DNA of 64,000 bases. It comes from Streptomyces sp. 1331.2. GTDB lineage: Bacteria; Actinomycetota; Actinomycetes; Streptomycetales; Streptomycetaceae. A program made the translations under genes and the position numbers. The first letter of the stretch is position 1. Each line of letters starts with the position of its first letter. A model generated the notes under the pieces. That model was given only the letters and a program-made list of their open reading frames with translations, was not told the DNA's origin and searched no databases. Positions 16,788 to 25,198 of the stretch are shown in pieces. The stretch is taken from positions 6,503,001-6,567,000 of the forward strand of contig NZ_OBMJ01000001.1 of the NCBI RefSeq assembly GCF_900199205.1, read 5' to 3'.

Positions 16788-17741
16788 GTGCCGGGGCAAG
16801 CATCAAGAATGCTGTCAGATCGTCAGATTACTTCGCGAAGATTGTTGCTGGTCGCAGCCGGGATGTCCCTGCTGGGGGCGGCCGCCGGTTGCCGGAGCCC
16901 CTGGAGCGGCGGGGAGGGCGGGGCCGCGGCGGGAGTTGACGAAACCGTCCTTCCGGCGGTGCCGGCCGGGCCCGAGGGGGCGCCGGGCGCGGTACCGGCC
17001 GCGCAGTCGGGGGCGCCCTCGGCGGCCGCTGCGGGGGCGGCGTCCGCGCCTGCCTCCGCCGCTGCCTCGGGAGCCGCTGCCCCGGGTGCCGCTGCCCCGG
17101 GTGCCGCCCAGGGCGTGGTGCCCGTCCACAAGGTGCTCACCGAGGCGGAGAGCAAGCCGGTGTACGAACTGGACTCGGCGCGACGGGTGGTGGCGCTCAC
17201 CATCGACGACGGGCCGGACCCCCGGTACACGCCGACCGTGCTGGCGTTGCTCCAGCAGTACGGGATCCGGGCGACCTTCTTCCTGATCGGCGAGAACGCC
17301 GTCGAGCACCCGGCCCTGGTGCGGGAGATCGCGGACCGCGGCCACCACATCGCCAACCACACCTGGACCCACCCCGACCTGCGGAACCTCTCCGAGGCCA
17401 AGGCACGGGAGGAACTGGAGCGCACCTCCGACCTGCTGCACCGGACCACCGGCCGGCTGCCCACCTGGTTCCGGGCGCCGGGCGGGGACTGGTCCCCGGT
17501 CTCGCTCAAGGTGGCCGCGGACCTCGGGATGCGGAACATGGGCTGGTCGGTGGACCCGAGGGACTGGTCCCGGCCGGGCACCTCGGCGATCATCGACTGC
17601 ATCCTCAAGGACGTCCGGGCCGGCTCGATCGTGCTCAACCACGACGGCGGCGGGGACCGCTCGCAGACGGTGGCGGCGCTGAAGGCGTACCTGCCGGTGC
17701 TCATCGACTCGGGGTACTTCTTCACGGCTCCGCCCAACTGA
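16788..17741 (+). CDS. Polysaccharide deacetylase, Tat/lipoprotein export signal
   Basis: 317 residues. The export signal TSRRLLLVAAGMSLLGAAAGC has a twin arginine and a lipobox Cys at residue 35; it is cited only here. A linker of about 75 residues rich in Ala, Gly and Pro leads to the NodB domain. The motifs are TIDDGPDP (D140, D141), the metal-binding HTWTHP (H191 and H195), RAPGGDWSP and LNHDGGGD. The enzyme should act at the cell surface on N-acetylated glycans such as peptidoglycan or chitin oligomers. GTG is preferred because GGGGAG lies nine bases upstream; an ATG seven codons later is possible. Confidence 0.88.
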   Translation: MPGQASRMLSDRQITSRRLLLVAAGMSLLGAAAGCRSPWSGGEGGAAAGVDETVLPAVPAGPEGAPGAVPAAQSGAPSAAAAGAASAPASAAASGAAAPGAAAPGAAQGVVPVHKVLTEAESKPVYELDSARRVVALTIDDGPDPRYTPTVLALLQQYGIRATFFLIGENAVEHPALVREIADRGHHIANHTWTHPDLRNLSEAKAREELERTSDLLHRTTGRLPTWFRAPGGDWSPVSLKVAADLGMRNMGWSVDPRDWSRPGTSAIIDCILKDVRAGSIVLNHDGGGDRSQTVAALKAYLPVLIDSGYFFTAPPN

Positions 17742-17902
17742 GGGAACTCCGAACTCCTGCGGGCGGTGAGGTCGCGGCTTTCCCGCTTAAACCACTCGAA
17801 CGGGTGGATTGGAAGAAGCGTTTCTGCGGATTTTGGGCCCCTAGGGTGGATTCGCACCAATGAACCGGGTACCGATGCGTACCACCTGAAAGGCCCTCAT
17901 CC

Positions 17903-18229
17903 ATGCGACTCCGCAACGCCGTTCTCGCCGCCGCCAGCGCCGCCGCCCTCGTCCTCACCGTCCCCACCTCGGCCAACGCCGCCATCGGCGACTTCCTCTA
18001 CAAGGTCGGCCCCGGGGTCCCGGCCGGGATCGCCGACCCCGAGAGCGGCAAGTGCATCAACCTCTTCGGCGCCACCGAGACGGACCCGGCCTTCGCGCCG
18101 AAGAACCTCACCGCCTCCACCGCGACGGTCTTCCTCGACTTCGACTGCAGTGGTGACACCTTCTACGTGATGAACCCCGGCAAGATCCTCGGCGACCGCC
18201 TGAAGCTGCGTTCCGTCGTCTTCTCCTGA
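17903..18229 (+). CDS. Small secreted protein of unknown function
   Basis: 108 residues. A clear signal peptide (MRLRNAVLAAASAAALVL...) ends near ANA-AIG at residues 25-27. The mature part of about 82 residues has two Cys (GKCINLFG and DFDCSGD) that could form one disulfide, and a beta-rich pattern. An AAAGG lies about eight bases before the ATG. The 160 bases upstream contain a CCTAGGGTGG segment typical of actinomycete -10 regions. No family is recognised. Confidence 0.75.
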   Translation: MRLRNAVLAAASAAALVLTVPTSANAAIGDFLYKVGPGVPAGIADPESGKCINLFGATETDPAFAPKNLTASTATVFLDFDCSGDTFYVMNPGKILGDRLKLRSVVFS

Positions 18230-18252
18230 GGGCGAGCACCCCACCGACCCGG

Positions 18253-18294
18253 GGGCGGCCCGGTGACCGGTTGTGACCGGTCACCGGGCCGCCC
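18253..18294 (+). terminator. Terminator after the small secreted protein
   Basis: A perfect 19-bp stem (left arm GGGCGGCCCGGTGACCGGT) closed by a TGTG tetraloop, 23 bases after the stop codon. Confidence 0.9.
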
Positions 18295-18381
18295 GTCCGT
18301 TGGGGCGGCTCTCGGCGGCGGCGTAGCGTGAAGGAGGGCGTTTCGGAGCCTTTCGACGGCCCCGCCGACGGAGGAGGAACG

Positions 18382-19464
18382 ATGTCCGTACGGGAACTGG
18401 ACGCGGTGAAGCAGGAGGAGTTCGCCGGGCGGATGGTGGAAGTCCTGAACGACGCCTGCCTGGGGCTGATGACCAGCCTCGGCCACCAGACCGGGCTGTT
18501 CGACCTGATGGCCGGGCTGGCCCCGGCGACCAGCGAAGAGATCGCGCGCGGCGCCGGACTGAACGAGCGCTACGTGCGCGAGTGGCTGGGCGGCATGGTC
18601 GTGGCCGGCTTCGTGGAGTACGACCCCGAGCGGCACACCTACGTGCTGCCGCCCGAGCACGCGGCGTCACTGACCCGGGCGGCCGGGCCGGACAACCTGG
18701 CGGCCATGATGCCCTTCCTCGCGATGATGGGCGAGGTCGAACAGGAACTGCTCGGCCACTTCCGTACCGGCGGCGGGATGCCGTACTCGGCGTACCCGCG
18801 CTTCCAGCAGCTGCAGGCCGAGGAGAGCGCGCGGGTGTACGACCTGGCGCTGGTGGACGCGATCGTGCCGCTGGTGCCCGGGTTGACCGAGCGGCTGCGG
18901 GCCGGGATCGACGTCCTGGACGTCGGCACCGGGGAGGGGCACGCCGTCACGGTGCTGGCCAAGGCCTTCCCGGCCAGCCGGGTCACCGGGATCGACATCG
19001 CCGAGAACGGGATCGCCGCCGCCCGTGCCTCGGCGGCCGAACTCGGGCTGGACAACGCCCGGTTCGAGGTGGCGGACTCGGCCGCGATCGAGGGGACGTA
19101 CGACCTGGTAACCGCGTTCGACGTGATCCACGACCTCGCCCGGCCGACCCGCACCCTGGCCGCCATCGCGGGCGCGCTGCGGCCCGACGGGGTCTTCCTG
19201 ATGGGCGACGTCGCCGCCAGCAGCAAGCTGGAGGAGAACCTCGAACACCCGCTGGCGCCGGCCCTCTACGCCTTCTCGACCTTCTACTGCATGACGGTCT
19301 CGCTCGGCGAGGGCGGGGAGGGCCTGGGGACGGTGTGGGGCGAGCAGACCGCGCGGCGGATGCTGGCCGAGGCCGGGTTCGGATCGGTCGGGGTGAAGCG
19401 GGTCGAGGGGGACATCCTGAACCTGTACTACGTGGCGCGGCCGGACGGGGCGGCGAAGGGCTGA
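18382..19464 (+). CDS. Class I SAM methyltransferase with N-terminal winged helix (Rv2258c-like)
   Basis: 360 residues. The first 90 residues form a winged-helix dimerisation domain (FDLMAGLAPATSEEIARGAG, then YVREWLGGMVVAGFVEYD). The catalytic half carries the SAM loop IDVLDVGTGEGHAVTVLAKAFP and the acidic VTGIDIAENGI motif; longer stretches are not reproduced. The layout and length match mycobacterial Rv2258c, a putative methyltransferase of unknown substrate. GGAGGAGG four bases before the ATG fixes the start. It is monocistronic. Confidence 0.88.
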   Translation: MSVRELDAVKQEEFAGRMVEVLNDACLGLMTSLGHQTGLFDLMAGLAPATSEEIARGAGLNERYVREWLGGMVVAGFVEYDPERHTYVLPPEHAASLTRAAGPDNLAAMMPFLAMMGEVEQELLGHFRTGGGMPYSAYPRFQQLQAEESARVYDLALVDAIVPLVPGLTERLRAGIDVLDVGTGEGHAVTVLAKAFPASRVTGIDIAENGIAAARASAAELGLDNARFEVADSAAIEGTYDLVTAFDVIHDLARPTRTLAAIAGALRPDGVFLMGDVAASSKLEENLEHPLAPALYAFSTFYCMTVSLGEGGEGLGTVWGEQTARRMLAEAGFGSVGVKRVEGDILNLYYVARPDGAAKG

Positions 19465-19629
19465 CGGGCTGCGCGGCCCGGCCGGAGCGGTCGGCGTCCG
19501 GCCGGGGTGGCCGGGAGGTGCGCTCCGACGTACGTTCGAAGTGTGTCCGGCCCGTTCGCGGTGCGCCGGTGTGTGCGCGCCCGGAGGCCCGGTCGGCGCA
19601 GCCCTGGGCGGAGCGAAGGAGGGCCTGGG

Positions 19630-20502
19630 ATGACCGGCAACGGCTACGCACACCCCGAGGCGCTGGTCGGCACCGAGTGGCTGTCCCACCACCTCGACGA
19701 CGGGACGATCCGGATCGTCGAGGTTGACGAGGACACCACCGCGTACGACCGGGACCACATCCCCGGCGCGGTCGGCTGGAACTGGAACACCGACCTGCAC
19801 AGCCGGGTCGGCCGGGACTACGCCGACCGCGAGGGCGTCCAGCACCTGCTGCGGGCGGCCGGGGTGGAGGACGACACCACCGTGGTGCTGTACGGCGGCA
19901 ACAACAACTGGTTCGCCGCGTACGCCTACTGGCTGCTGCGGCTGCGCGGCTTCGGGCCGGTGCGGCTGCTGGACGGCGGGCGCAAGAAGTGGGAGCTGGA
20001 GGGCCGGGAGCTCGTCCAGGAGGTGATGGACTACCAGCACACCGGCTACCGGCTGACCGGGCCCGAGCGGCCGGAGCTGCGGGCGATGCGGGACGAGGTG
20101 CTGGCCAAGGCCGAGGTGTTCGCCAAACCCGGCGCGGACGCGGTGCTGGTGGACGTCCGCTCGCCGGCCGAGTTCCGGGGCGAGCTGATCGCGCCGCCGC
20201 ACCTGCCGCAGGAGCAGGCGCAGGTGCCGGGGCACATCCCGGGGGCGGTCAACATCCCGTGGTCGCAGGCGGCCAACGACGACGGGTCGTTCCGCTCGGC
20301 GGAGGAGCTGCGGGCGCTGTACGGGGGCCGGGGGGTGGAGGCGGAGCGCGAGGTGATCGCCTACTGCCGGATCGGCGAGCGGTCCGCGCACACCTGGTTC
20401 ACCCTCACCGAGCTGCTGGGGTACCCGCACGTGAAGAACTACGACGGCTCGTGGACGGAGTACGGATCGCTGGTGCGGGCGCCGGTGGTGCTCGGGGCCT
20501 GA
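19630..20502 (+). CDS. Thiosulfate sulfurtransferase (two-domain rhodanese)
   Basis: 290 residues with two rhodanese domains. The first (residues 10-130) has YGGNNNWFAAY where the active-site loop would be and lacks the catalytic Cys. The second has the loop C246-RIGERS, identical to that of mycobacterial CysA/SseA-type enzymes. The family transfers sulfane sulfur from thiosulfate to cyanide or protein thiols. GGAGG seven bases before the ATG supports the start. It follows the methyltransferase gene by 165 bases and ends at its own hairpin, so it is probably transcribed alone. Confidence 0.9.
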   Translation: MTGNGYAHPEALVGTEWLSHHLDDGTIRIVEVDEDTTAYDRDHIPGAVGWNWNTDLHSRVGRDYADREGVQHLLRAAGVEDDTTVVLYGGNNNWFAAYAYWLLRLRGFGPVRLLDGGRKKWELEGRELVQEVMDYQHTGYRLTGPERPELRAMRDEVLAKAEVFAKPGADAVLVDVRSPAEFRGELIAPPHLPQEQAQVPGHIPGAVNIPWSQAANDDGSFRSAEELRALYGGRGVEAEREVIAYCRIGERSAHTWFTLTELLGYPHVKNYDGSWTEYGSLVRAPVVLGA

Positions 20503-20546
20503 GGGGCGGGTGGGGCCTGAGGGGTTGGGGGTGCGGGTGGGGATCG

Positions 20547-20579
20547 TGACGCCGTTGCGGCCGTGCCGCGACGGCGTCA
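20547..20579 (+). terminator. Terminator after the sulfurtransferase gene
   Basis: A 14-bp stem, TGACGCCGTTGCGG paired with CCGCGACGGCGTCA (one G-U pair), a five-base loop and a short T-rich tail. Confidence 0.8.
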
Positions 20580-20687
20580 TTTCGGCGCGTTTCTTTTCAT
20601 GAACATCTCACGATTGGGGAGTGGAGCGGGCACCGCCGGGACAAGGATCGATCCAACCCATCGTTCCGGTGATCCCTGGAGGACCAC

Positions 20688-22244
20688 GTGCGCAAGAGGC
20701 TGATCGTCTCTGCTGCCAGTGCCCTGAGCCTTTTCCTGGCCGTTCCCGCCTCGGCATCCGACTTCCAACCCGGTGCGGCCGGGGTCGGCGACTCCTATTA
20801 CCCGACCTACGGCAACGGCGGATACCGCGTCTCCCACTACGACATCCGGCTGAAGTATCAGCCCGCCACCGATGAACTCGAAGGCACCACCACCCTCCTG
20901 GCCACGGCGACCCAGGACCTCTCCCGGTTCAACCTCGACTTCGGGCTGGACGTCTCCGAGGTACGGGTCAACGGACGGCCCGCGACCTTCCGGACCAGCG
21001 GCGAGCAGGAGCTGGAGGTCACCCCCGCCCGGCCGCTCGCCAAGGGCAGCCAGGCCACCGTGGTGGTCCGCTACAAGGGCGTGCCGTCCACCGTGAAGAA
21101 GTACGGCTTCACCGCCTGGCTGCGCACGCCGGACGGCGCGGTGGCCGCCGGCGAGCCCGAGTCGGCGTGGTGGTGGTTCCCCAGCAACGACCACCCGAGC
21201 GACAAGGCCACCTTCGACATTTCGGTGCTGGTGCCGGACGGCAACCAGGTCATCAGCAACGGCATCCTGGCCGGCACCTCCTCGCAGGCCGGCTGGACCC
21301 GCTACAGCTGGCGCGAGAACAAGCCGCAGGCGACGTACCTGGCCACCCTCGCGGTCGGCAAGTTCGACGTCACCACCGACACCACGCCGAGCGGGCTGCC
21401 GGTCTACAACGCGTACAGCAAGGACCTCGGCGACAACGCGGACGCGGCCAAGGCGAGCGTCGAGCGCACCGGCGAACTGGTCGACTGGCTGAGCGGCTAC
21501 TTCGGCGACTACCCGTTCAGCTCGGTCGGCGGCTACGTCCCCAACGTGCCGACCGGCTTCGCGCTGGAGACCCAGACCCGGGTCTTCTACAGCCCCCGGC
21601 AGTTCGCCAAGGGCTCCAACACCTCGGTGGTCGTGCACGAGCTGGCCCACCAGTGGTACGGCGACAGCGTCTCGCTCTCGCGCTGGAGCGACATCTGGCT
21701 CAACGAGGGCTTCGCCCGGTACGCGCAGTTCCTCTGGTCCGAGCACGAGAACGAGGGCACCGCGCAGGAGCTGGCCGACTACGTCTACGCCTCGCACCCG
21801 GCCGACGACAAGTTCTGGACCGTCAAGCCGGGCGACCCGGGCCCCGACAACCAGTTCGCGGGCGCCGTGTACGACCGCGGTGCGGTCGCCATCCAGGCGC
21901 TGCGCAACGCCGTCGGGGACGAGAAGTTCTTCGCGATCCTCAAGGGCTGGCCGACCGAGCGCCGCTACGGCAACGCCACCATCCCGGAGTTCCGGGCGTA
22001 CGCCGAGAAGGTCTCCGGCAAGAAGCTCGGCGACCTCTTCGACACCTGGCTGTTCACCGCCGCGAAGCCGGCCACCGGGCCGGTGCCGGCGGGCACCGCT
22101 GCGGCGGCCTCGCTCGCGCCGGGAGCGGGAGCGGATGCGGGTGGTGCAGGTGCGGCTGCGGGCAAGGCTGCGCAGGTGCCGGCGGAGCCCAAGTCCTGGA
22201 AGAAGATCCAGGAGACCAACTCGCTGCACGACGCGGGGCACTGA
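20688..22244 (+). CDS. Secreted M1-family metallopeptidase
   Basis: 518 residues. A signal peptide (residues 1-24, cleaved after ASA) precedes an aminopeptidase-N-like beta domain and the thermolysin-like catalytic domain. The zinc site is H317-E318-x-x-H321 with E340 as third ligand (HELAHQWYGD...LNEGF). The usual GAMEN substrate loop reads as GFALETQ, as in other secreted actinobacterial M1 enzymes. The C-terminal 60 residues are an Ala/Gly-rich tail that ends in a charged segment. Compared with cytosolic PepN it lacks the large C-terminal helical domain. The GTG is preceded by GGAGG at five bases. It probably trims peptides outside the cell. Confidence 0.9.
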   Translation: MRKRLIVSAASALSLFLAVPASASDFQPGAAGVGDSYYPTYGNGGYRVSHYDIRLKYQPATDELEGTTTLLATATQDLSRFNLDFGLDVSEVRVNGRPATFRTSGEQELEVTPARPLAKGSQATVVVRYKGVPSTVKKYGFTAWLRTPDGAVAAGEPESAWWWFPSNDHPSDKATFDISVLVPDGNQVISNGILAGTSSQAGWTRYSWRENKPQATYLATLAVGKFDVTTDTTPSGLPVYNAYSKDLGDNADAAKASVERTGELVDWLSGYFGDYPFSSVGGYVPNVPTGFALETQTRVFYSPRQFAKGSNTSVVVHELAHQWYGDSVSLSRWSDIWLNEGFARYAQFLWSEHENEGTAQELADYVYASHPADDKFWTVKPGDPGPDNQFAGAVYDRGAVAIQALRNAVGDEKFFAILKGWPTERRYGNATIPEFRAYAEKVSGKKLGDLFDTWLFTAAKPATGPVPAGTAAAASLAPGAGADAGGAGAAAGKAAQVPAEPKSWKKIQETNSLHDAGH

Positions 22245-22270
22245 CGCCCGCACTTTGTGCCGAGGTGACG

Positions 22271-22320
22271 GGCGCGGCCCGGCCGGCCGCTCGCGCGGGA
22301 GCGGCCGGCCGGGCCGCGCC
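22271..22320. terminator. 22-bp perfect hairpin after the M1 peptidase gene
   Basis: Arms at 22271-22292 and 22299-22320 are perfect complements around a GCGCGG loop. They lie 26 bases past the peptidase stop codon and between convergent genes. Confidence 0.85.
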
Positions 22321-22323
22321 CGC

Positions 22324-22362
22324 GCCGTCCGCCGCCAGCAGTTCGGTTCGGCGGCGGACGGC
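22324..22362. terminator. Second hairpin between the convergent peptidase and reductase genes
   Basis: GCCGTCCGCCGCC and its complement form a perfect 13-bp stem with a 13-base loop, only three bases after the preceding hairpin. Confidence 0.75.
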
Positions 22363-22452
22363 GAGAGGTATGAGGTCGCGGACCGGGACCATCGTTCGGG
22401 GCCGACCTCGGCGGGTGGCACTGACGACCGGTCAGGACGGGGGTGCCCGCCG

Positions 22453-23559
22453 TCAGTCGATCGACTTCGCGGCGTCGGTGAACCTCGGGTAGTCGGTGAG
22501 GCCGGTCGCCTCCTGGCCGTAGAGGTGGGTCGGGTCGACGGGGGCGAGCGGGGCGTGGGCGGCAAATCGTTCCGGCAGGTCGGGGTTGGCGATGAAGGCG
22601 CGGCCGTAGGAGACCAGGTCGGCCACGCCGGAGGCCAGGACCGCCTCGCCGCGCTCGCGGTCGGTGGCGGCGCGGTTCTCGCCGACGTTGGCGATCAGCG
22701 GGCCGGACCAGCGGGGACGCAGGTCGGCCAGGGCCGGGTAGTCGTCGTTGTCGGTGAGGTGGAGGTAGGCGAGGCCGAGGCCGTCCAGTTCGGCGAGCAG
22801 GGCCCGGTAGACCGGCGCCGGGTCGGCCTCGTGCATGCCGAACTGCGGGTTGCCGGGGGACAGGCGCAGCCCCAGGCGCTCCGGGCCGATCGCGGCGGCG
22901 ACGGCGGTGACCAGCTCGATCGGGAAGCGCAGCCGGTCGGCGAGGGTGCGGGGGCCGTACTCGTCGGTGCGCAGGTTGGTGTTGTCGGCCAGGAACTGGT
23001 GGATGAGGTAGGAGTTGGCGCCGTGCAGCTCCACGGCGTCGAAGCCGGCGGCGAGCGCGTTGCGGGCGGCGTCGACGTGGTCGGTGACGGCCTGCCGGAT
23101 CTCCTCGCGGGTCATCGCGCGCGGGGTGACGGCCTCGGCCTTGCCGCCGCCCTTGACGTGCACCGGGCCGGGTGCGGGCACGGCGGAGGGGCCGGCCGGG
23201 AGGTCGCCGAGCAGCCGGTTGAGCGGGTGGCCCTGGCGGCCGCCGTGCATCAGCTGGGCGACGATCCGCCCGCCGGCCGCGTGCACGGCCTCGGTGACCG
23301 CACGCCAGCCGGCCACGTGCGCGGGCGTCTCCAGGCCCGGCAGGAACCAGCCGGACTGGCCGCGGCTGCTGGGCCAGATGCCCTCGGTGACGATCAGGCC
23401 GGCGCTCGCCCGCTGGGCGTAGTACTCGGCGACGACGGGCAGCGGCGTACCGTCCTCGGCGGCCCGGTAACGCGTCATCGGGGCCATGACGACGCGGTTG
23501 GGGAGGTCGAGCGAGCCGAGGCGGTACGGGCTGAGCAGGGATTCCGTGGTGGTGGTCAT
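22453..23559 (-). CDS. Old Yellow Enzyme-family alkene reductase
   Basis: 368 residues, a flavin-dependent TIM barrel. The N-terminal LLSPYRLGSLDLPNRVVMAP, the active-site ELHGAN (His/Asn pair that binds the substrate carbonyl) and the phosphate-binding SYGRAFIANPDLP segment mark the NemA/YqjM-like ene-reductases, which reduce activated alkenes and nitro compounds with NAD(P)H and FMN. The ATG has no ribosome binding site and coincides with the expected transcription start of a MerR-type promoter directly upstream, so translation is probably leaderless. No merR gene is adjacent. Confidence 0.9.
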   Translation of the reverse strand: MTTTTESLLSPYRLGSLDLPNRVVMAPMTRYRAAEDGTPLPVVAEYYAQRASAGLIVTEGIWPSSRGQSGWFLPGLETPAHVAGWRAVTEAVHAAGGRIVAQLMHGGRQGHPLNRLLGDLPAGPSAVPAPGPVHVKGGGKAEAVTPRAMTREEIRQAVTDHVDAARNALAAGFDAVELHGANSYLIHQFLADNTNLRTDEYGPRTLADRLRFPIELVTAVAAAIGPERLGLRLSPGNPQFGMHEADPAPVYRALLAELDGLGLAYLHLTDNDDYPALADLRPRWSGPLIANVGENRAATDRERGEAVLASGVADLVSYGRAFIANPDLPERFAAHAPLAPVDPTHLYGQEATGLTDYPRFTDAAKSID

Positions 23560-23565
23560 GCCGGT

Positions 23566-23597
23566 ACGGTAGAACCTGACACCGGTGTCAGGTTCAA
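23566..23597 (-). promoter_or_regulatory. MerR-type promoter/operator of the ene-reductase gene
   Basis: On the minus strand TTGAAC (-35) and TACCGT (-10) are separated by 20 bases, too long for unaided sigma-70. The spacer is filled by a perfect 24-bp palindrome at 23572-23595 with core TGACACCGGTGTCA. This is the geometry of promoters that MerR activators untwist. Confidence 0.75.
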
Positions 23598-23600
23598 GCG

Positions 23601-24977
23601 TCAGCGGGGTGGGGCGACGCCCGCCTCGGTGCCCGGCTTGCCCGCCCCGGTGTCGGCCTCGGTGAGGACCAACTCCTCGATGCCGTACAGGAAACGCTCC
23701 ATCGCCGGGCGCGGGAGCACGGCCGGGTTCGCCGTCATGGCCAGGCTGATCGCCTCGGGGGACTGCAGGGCGTCCAGGGCGTAGGTCAGGCCGGGGCGGG
23801 GCTCGAACTCGACCGGCCAGCTGAGGGTCGTCCGGTCGTTGCCCGGGTCGGGGGCGGCCGGGAGCAGGTCGCGGGTGTCGTTGAAGACGCAGGACCGGTC
23901 GGCGAGCGGGACGCCCTCGGCGGTCAGCCGCTCGATCTCGGTGGCCAGGGCGAGCCGGTCGAAGTAGGCGTGCCGGTAGGTGCCGATCGCGGCGGCGTGG
24001 GTGCGGCGCACGACCTCGCCGAACTCGCCGGTGGCGTCCGGGAGATGGAACAGGCCGTCGCCGGCGACCACGCTCACCGCGTCGGCCAGCTCGGGCAGGA
24101 ATCGGTTGTTGACCACGACGTTCAGCACGGCCTCGGTCGTCCCGGCGAGCCTGGCGGTCATCGCGGCCGTCGCGGCGAGCAGCACGGAGCCGGTGCTGAC
24201 CCGGTGGGCGGCCGCCACCCGTTCGACCGCGCGGGCCAGGGCGGGGGAGCGCAGCACCGCGTTGGGGAACGGGGCGGATGGGTCGGAGGCGGGCGGGAAC
24301 AGACGGGGCGGGCCCTGGCGCAGTTTGCGCAGGACCTGCCGGCGGGCGGCCGCGTCGCGGCGTGCACCGCGCTCGGAGGTCTGGAACCCGGCTTCCTCCA
24401 GCGGCTGTTGGGATGGTCTGCGGAGCTCGGCCGACGCCTGCGGGGAGCTGTCGAGGCAGAGCGCGGTCAGGTCCGCGACCAGGCGGCTCATCCCGGAGCC
24501 GTCGACCGCCGTGTGGGAGAGCACCAGGCTGATGTGCCGGACCAGGTCGTCCGCCACCACCAGGCCGACCCGGATCGGCCACTGCGCGGCGGTGTCGAAG
24601 GGTTGCGCCGCCAGCTCCTCGTGCAGTCGGGCGCCGAGCTCCGCCGGGGCATCGCGCTCGCCGGCGGTCCGGACGTCGATGCCCAAGGTGCCTTCCGGGT
24701 CGACGACTTGGCGCAGCGGGCCGCCGTCGTCGTCGGGCGGGAGCAGTCGGGTGTGCAGCGAGTCGTGCCGGTGCAGCAGGCGCTCCAGTGCGGCGAGCAG
24801 GACGGGCAGCGGCAGCCCCGGGTCCAGCGGCGCCGCGGTGGTGATGTTGTAGCGCGGCGCGTCGGCCGGGGGCAGCCGTCGGACGGCGTCCCAGATGGCC
24901 TGCTGGCCCCAGGTGGCGGGCCCGGAACCGGCGCGTCCGGACGAGAAGGCGATCTCCAGCGGGTGGCGAGTGGTCAC
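23601..24977 (-). CDS. Stand-alone condensation-domain-like protein
   Basis: 458 residues, about the size of one NRPS condensation domain plus short extensions. The N-terminal TWGQQAIWDAVRRLPP resembles the C1 motif, HDSLHTRLL the C2 motif, and SHTAVDGSG the HHxxxDG active site with the first His replaced by Ser and the catalytic second His kept. A VVVNNRFLPEL and a SCVFNDTRDL segment resemble later C motifs. Free-standing members join acyl, amine or hydroxyl groups in peptide or lipid biosynthesis. No adenylation or carrier gene is nearby. It is divergent from an MFS exporter. GTG with GGAGAG seven bases upstream is the start. Confidence 0.75.
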   Translation of the reverse strand: MTTRHPLEIAFSSGRAGSGPATWGQQAIWDAVRRLPPADAPRYNITTAAPLDPGLPLPVLLAALERLLHRHDSLHTRLLPPDDDGGPLRQVVDPEGTLGIDVRTAGERDAPAELGARLHEELAAQPFDTAAQWPIRVGLVVADDLVRHISLVLSHTAVDGSGMSRLVADLTALCLDSSPQASAELRRPSQQPLEEAGFQTSERGARRDAAARRQVLRKLRQGPPRLFPPASDPSAPFPNAVLRSPALARAVERVAAAHRVSTGSVLLAATAAMTARLAGTTEAVLNVVVNNRFLPELADAVSVVAGDGLFHLPDATGEFGEVVRRTHAAAIGTYRHAYFDRLALATEIERLTAEGVPLADRSCVFNDTRDLLPAAPDPGNDRTTLSWPVEFEPRPGLTYALDALQSPEAISLAMTANPAVLPRPAMERFLYGIEELVLTEADTGAGKPGTEAGVAPPR

Positions 24978-25141
24978 GGTGAGGCTCTCCGTTGTGCGGT
25001 GGGCGTGACGTCGTGCCGGTGCGTTGGGAGCGCGGGGTGCTGCTGGGGAGAGTGTGGCGCACCTGCTGCGGCGCGTCGAGGGGACCGGGCGCTCGGGGTC
25101 GGGTGGTGGGGGCTCGGGAAGATGGGGGTTCCGCAGGTGTC

Positions 25142-25178
25142 TTGATATGAAGTATCTTGATGTCGAGATTGATGTCGA
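25142..25178. promoter_or_regulatory. TTGAT-type repeats between condensation and MFS genes
   Basis: TTGATGTCGA occurs twice (25157-25166 and 25169-25178), and a further TTGAT lies at 25142. An imperfect dyad ATCTTGA-TG-TCGAGAT (25154-25169) overlaps the first copy. The region is A+T-richer than its surroundings and directly precedes the MFS gene, so it probably holds the MFS promoter and an operator. Confidence 0.5.
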
Positions 25179-25198
25179 TCATGCAACGGGGGCCTGCC

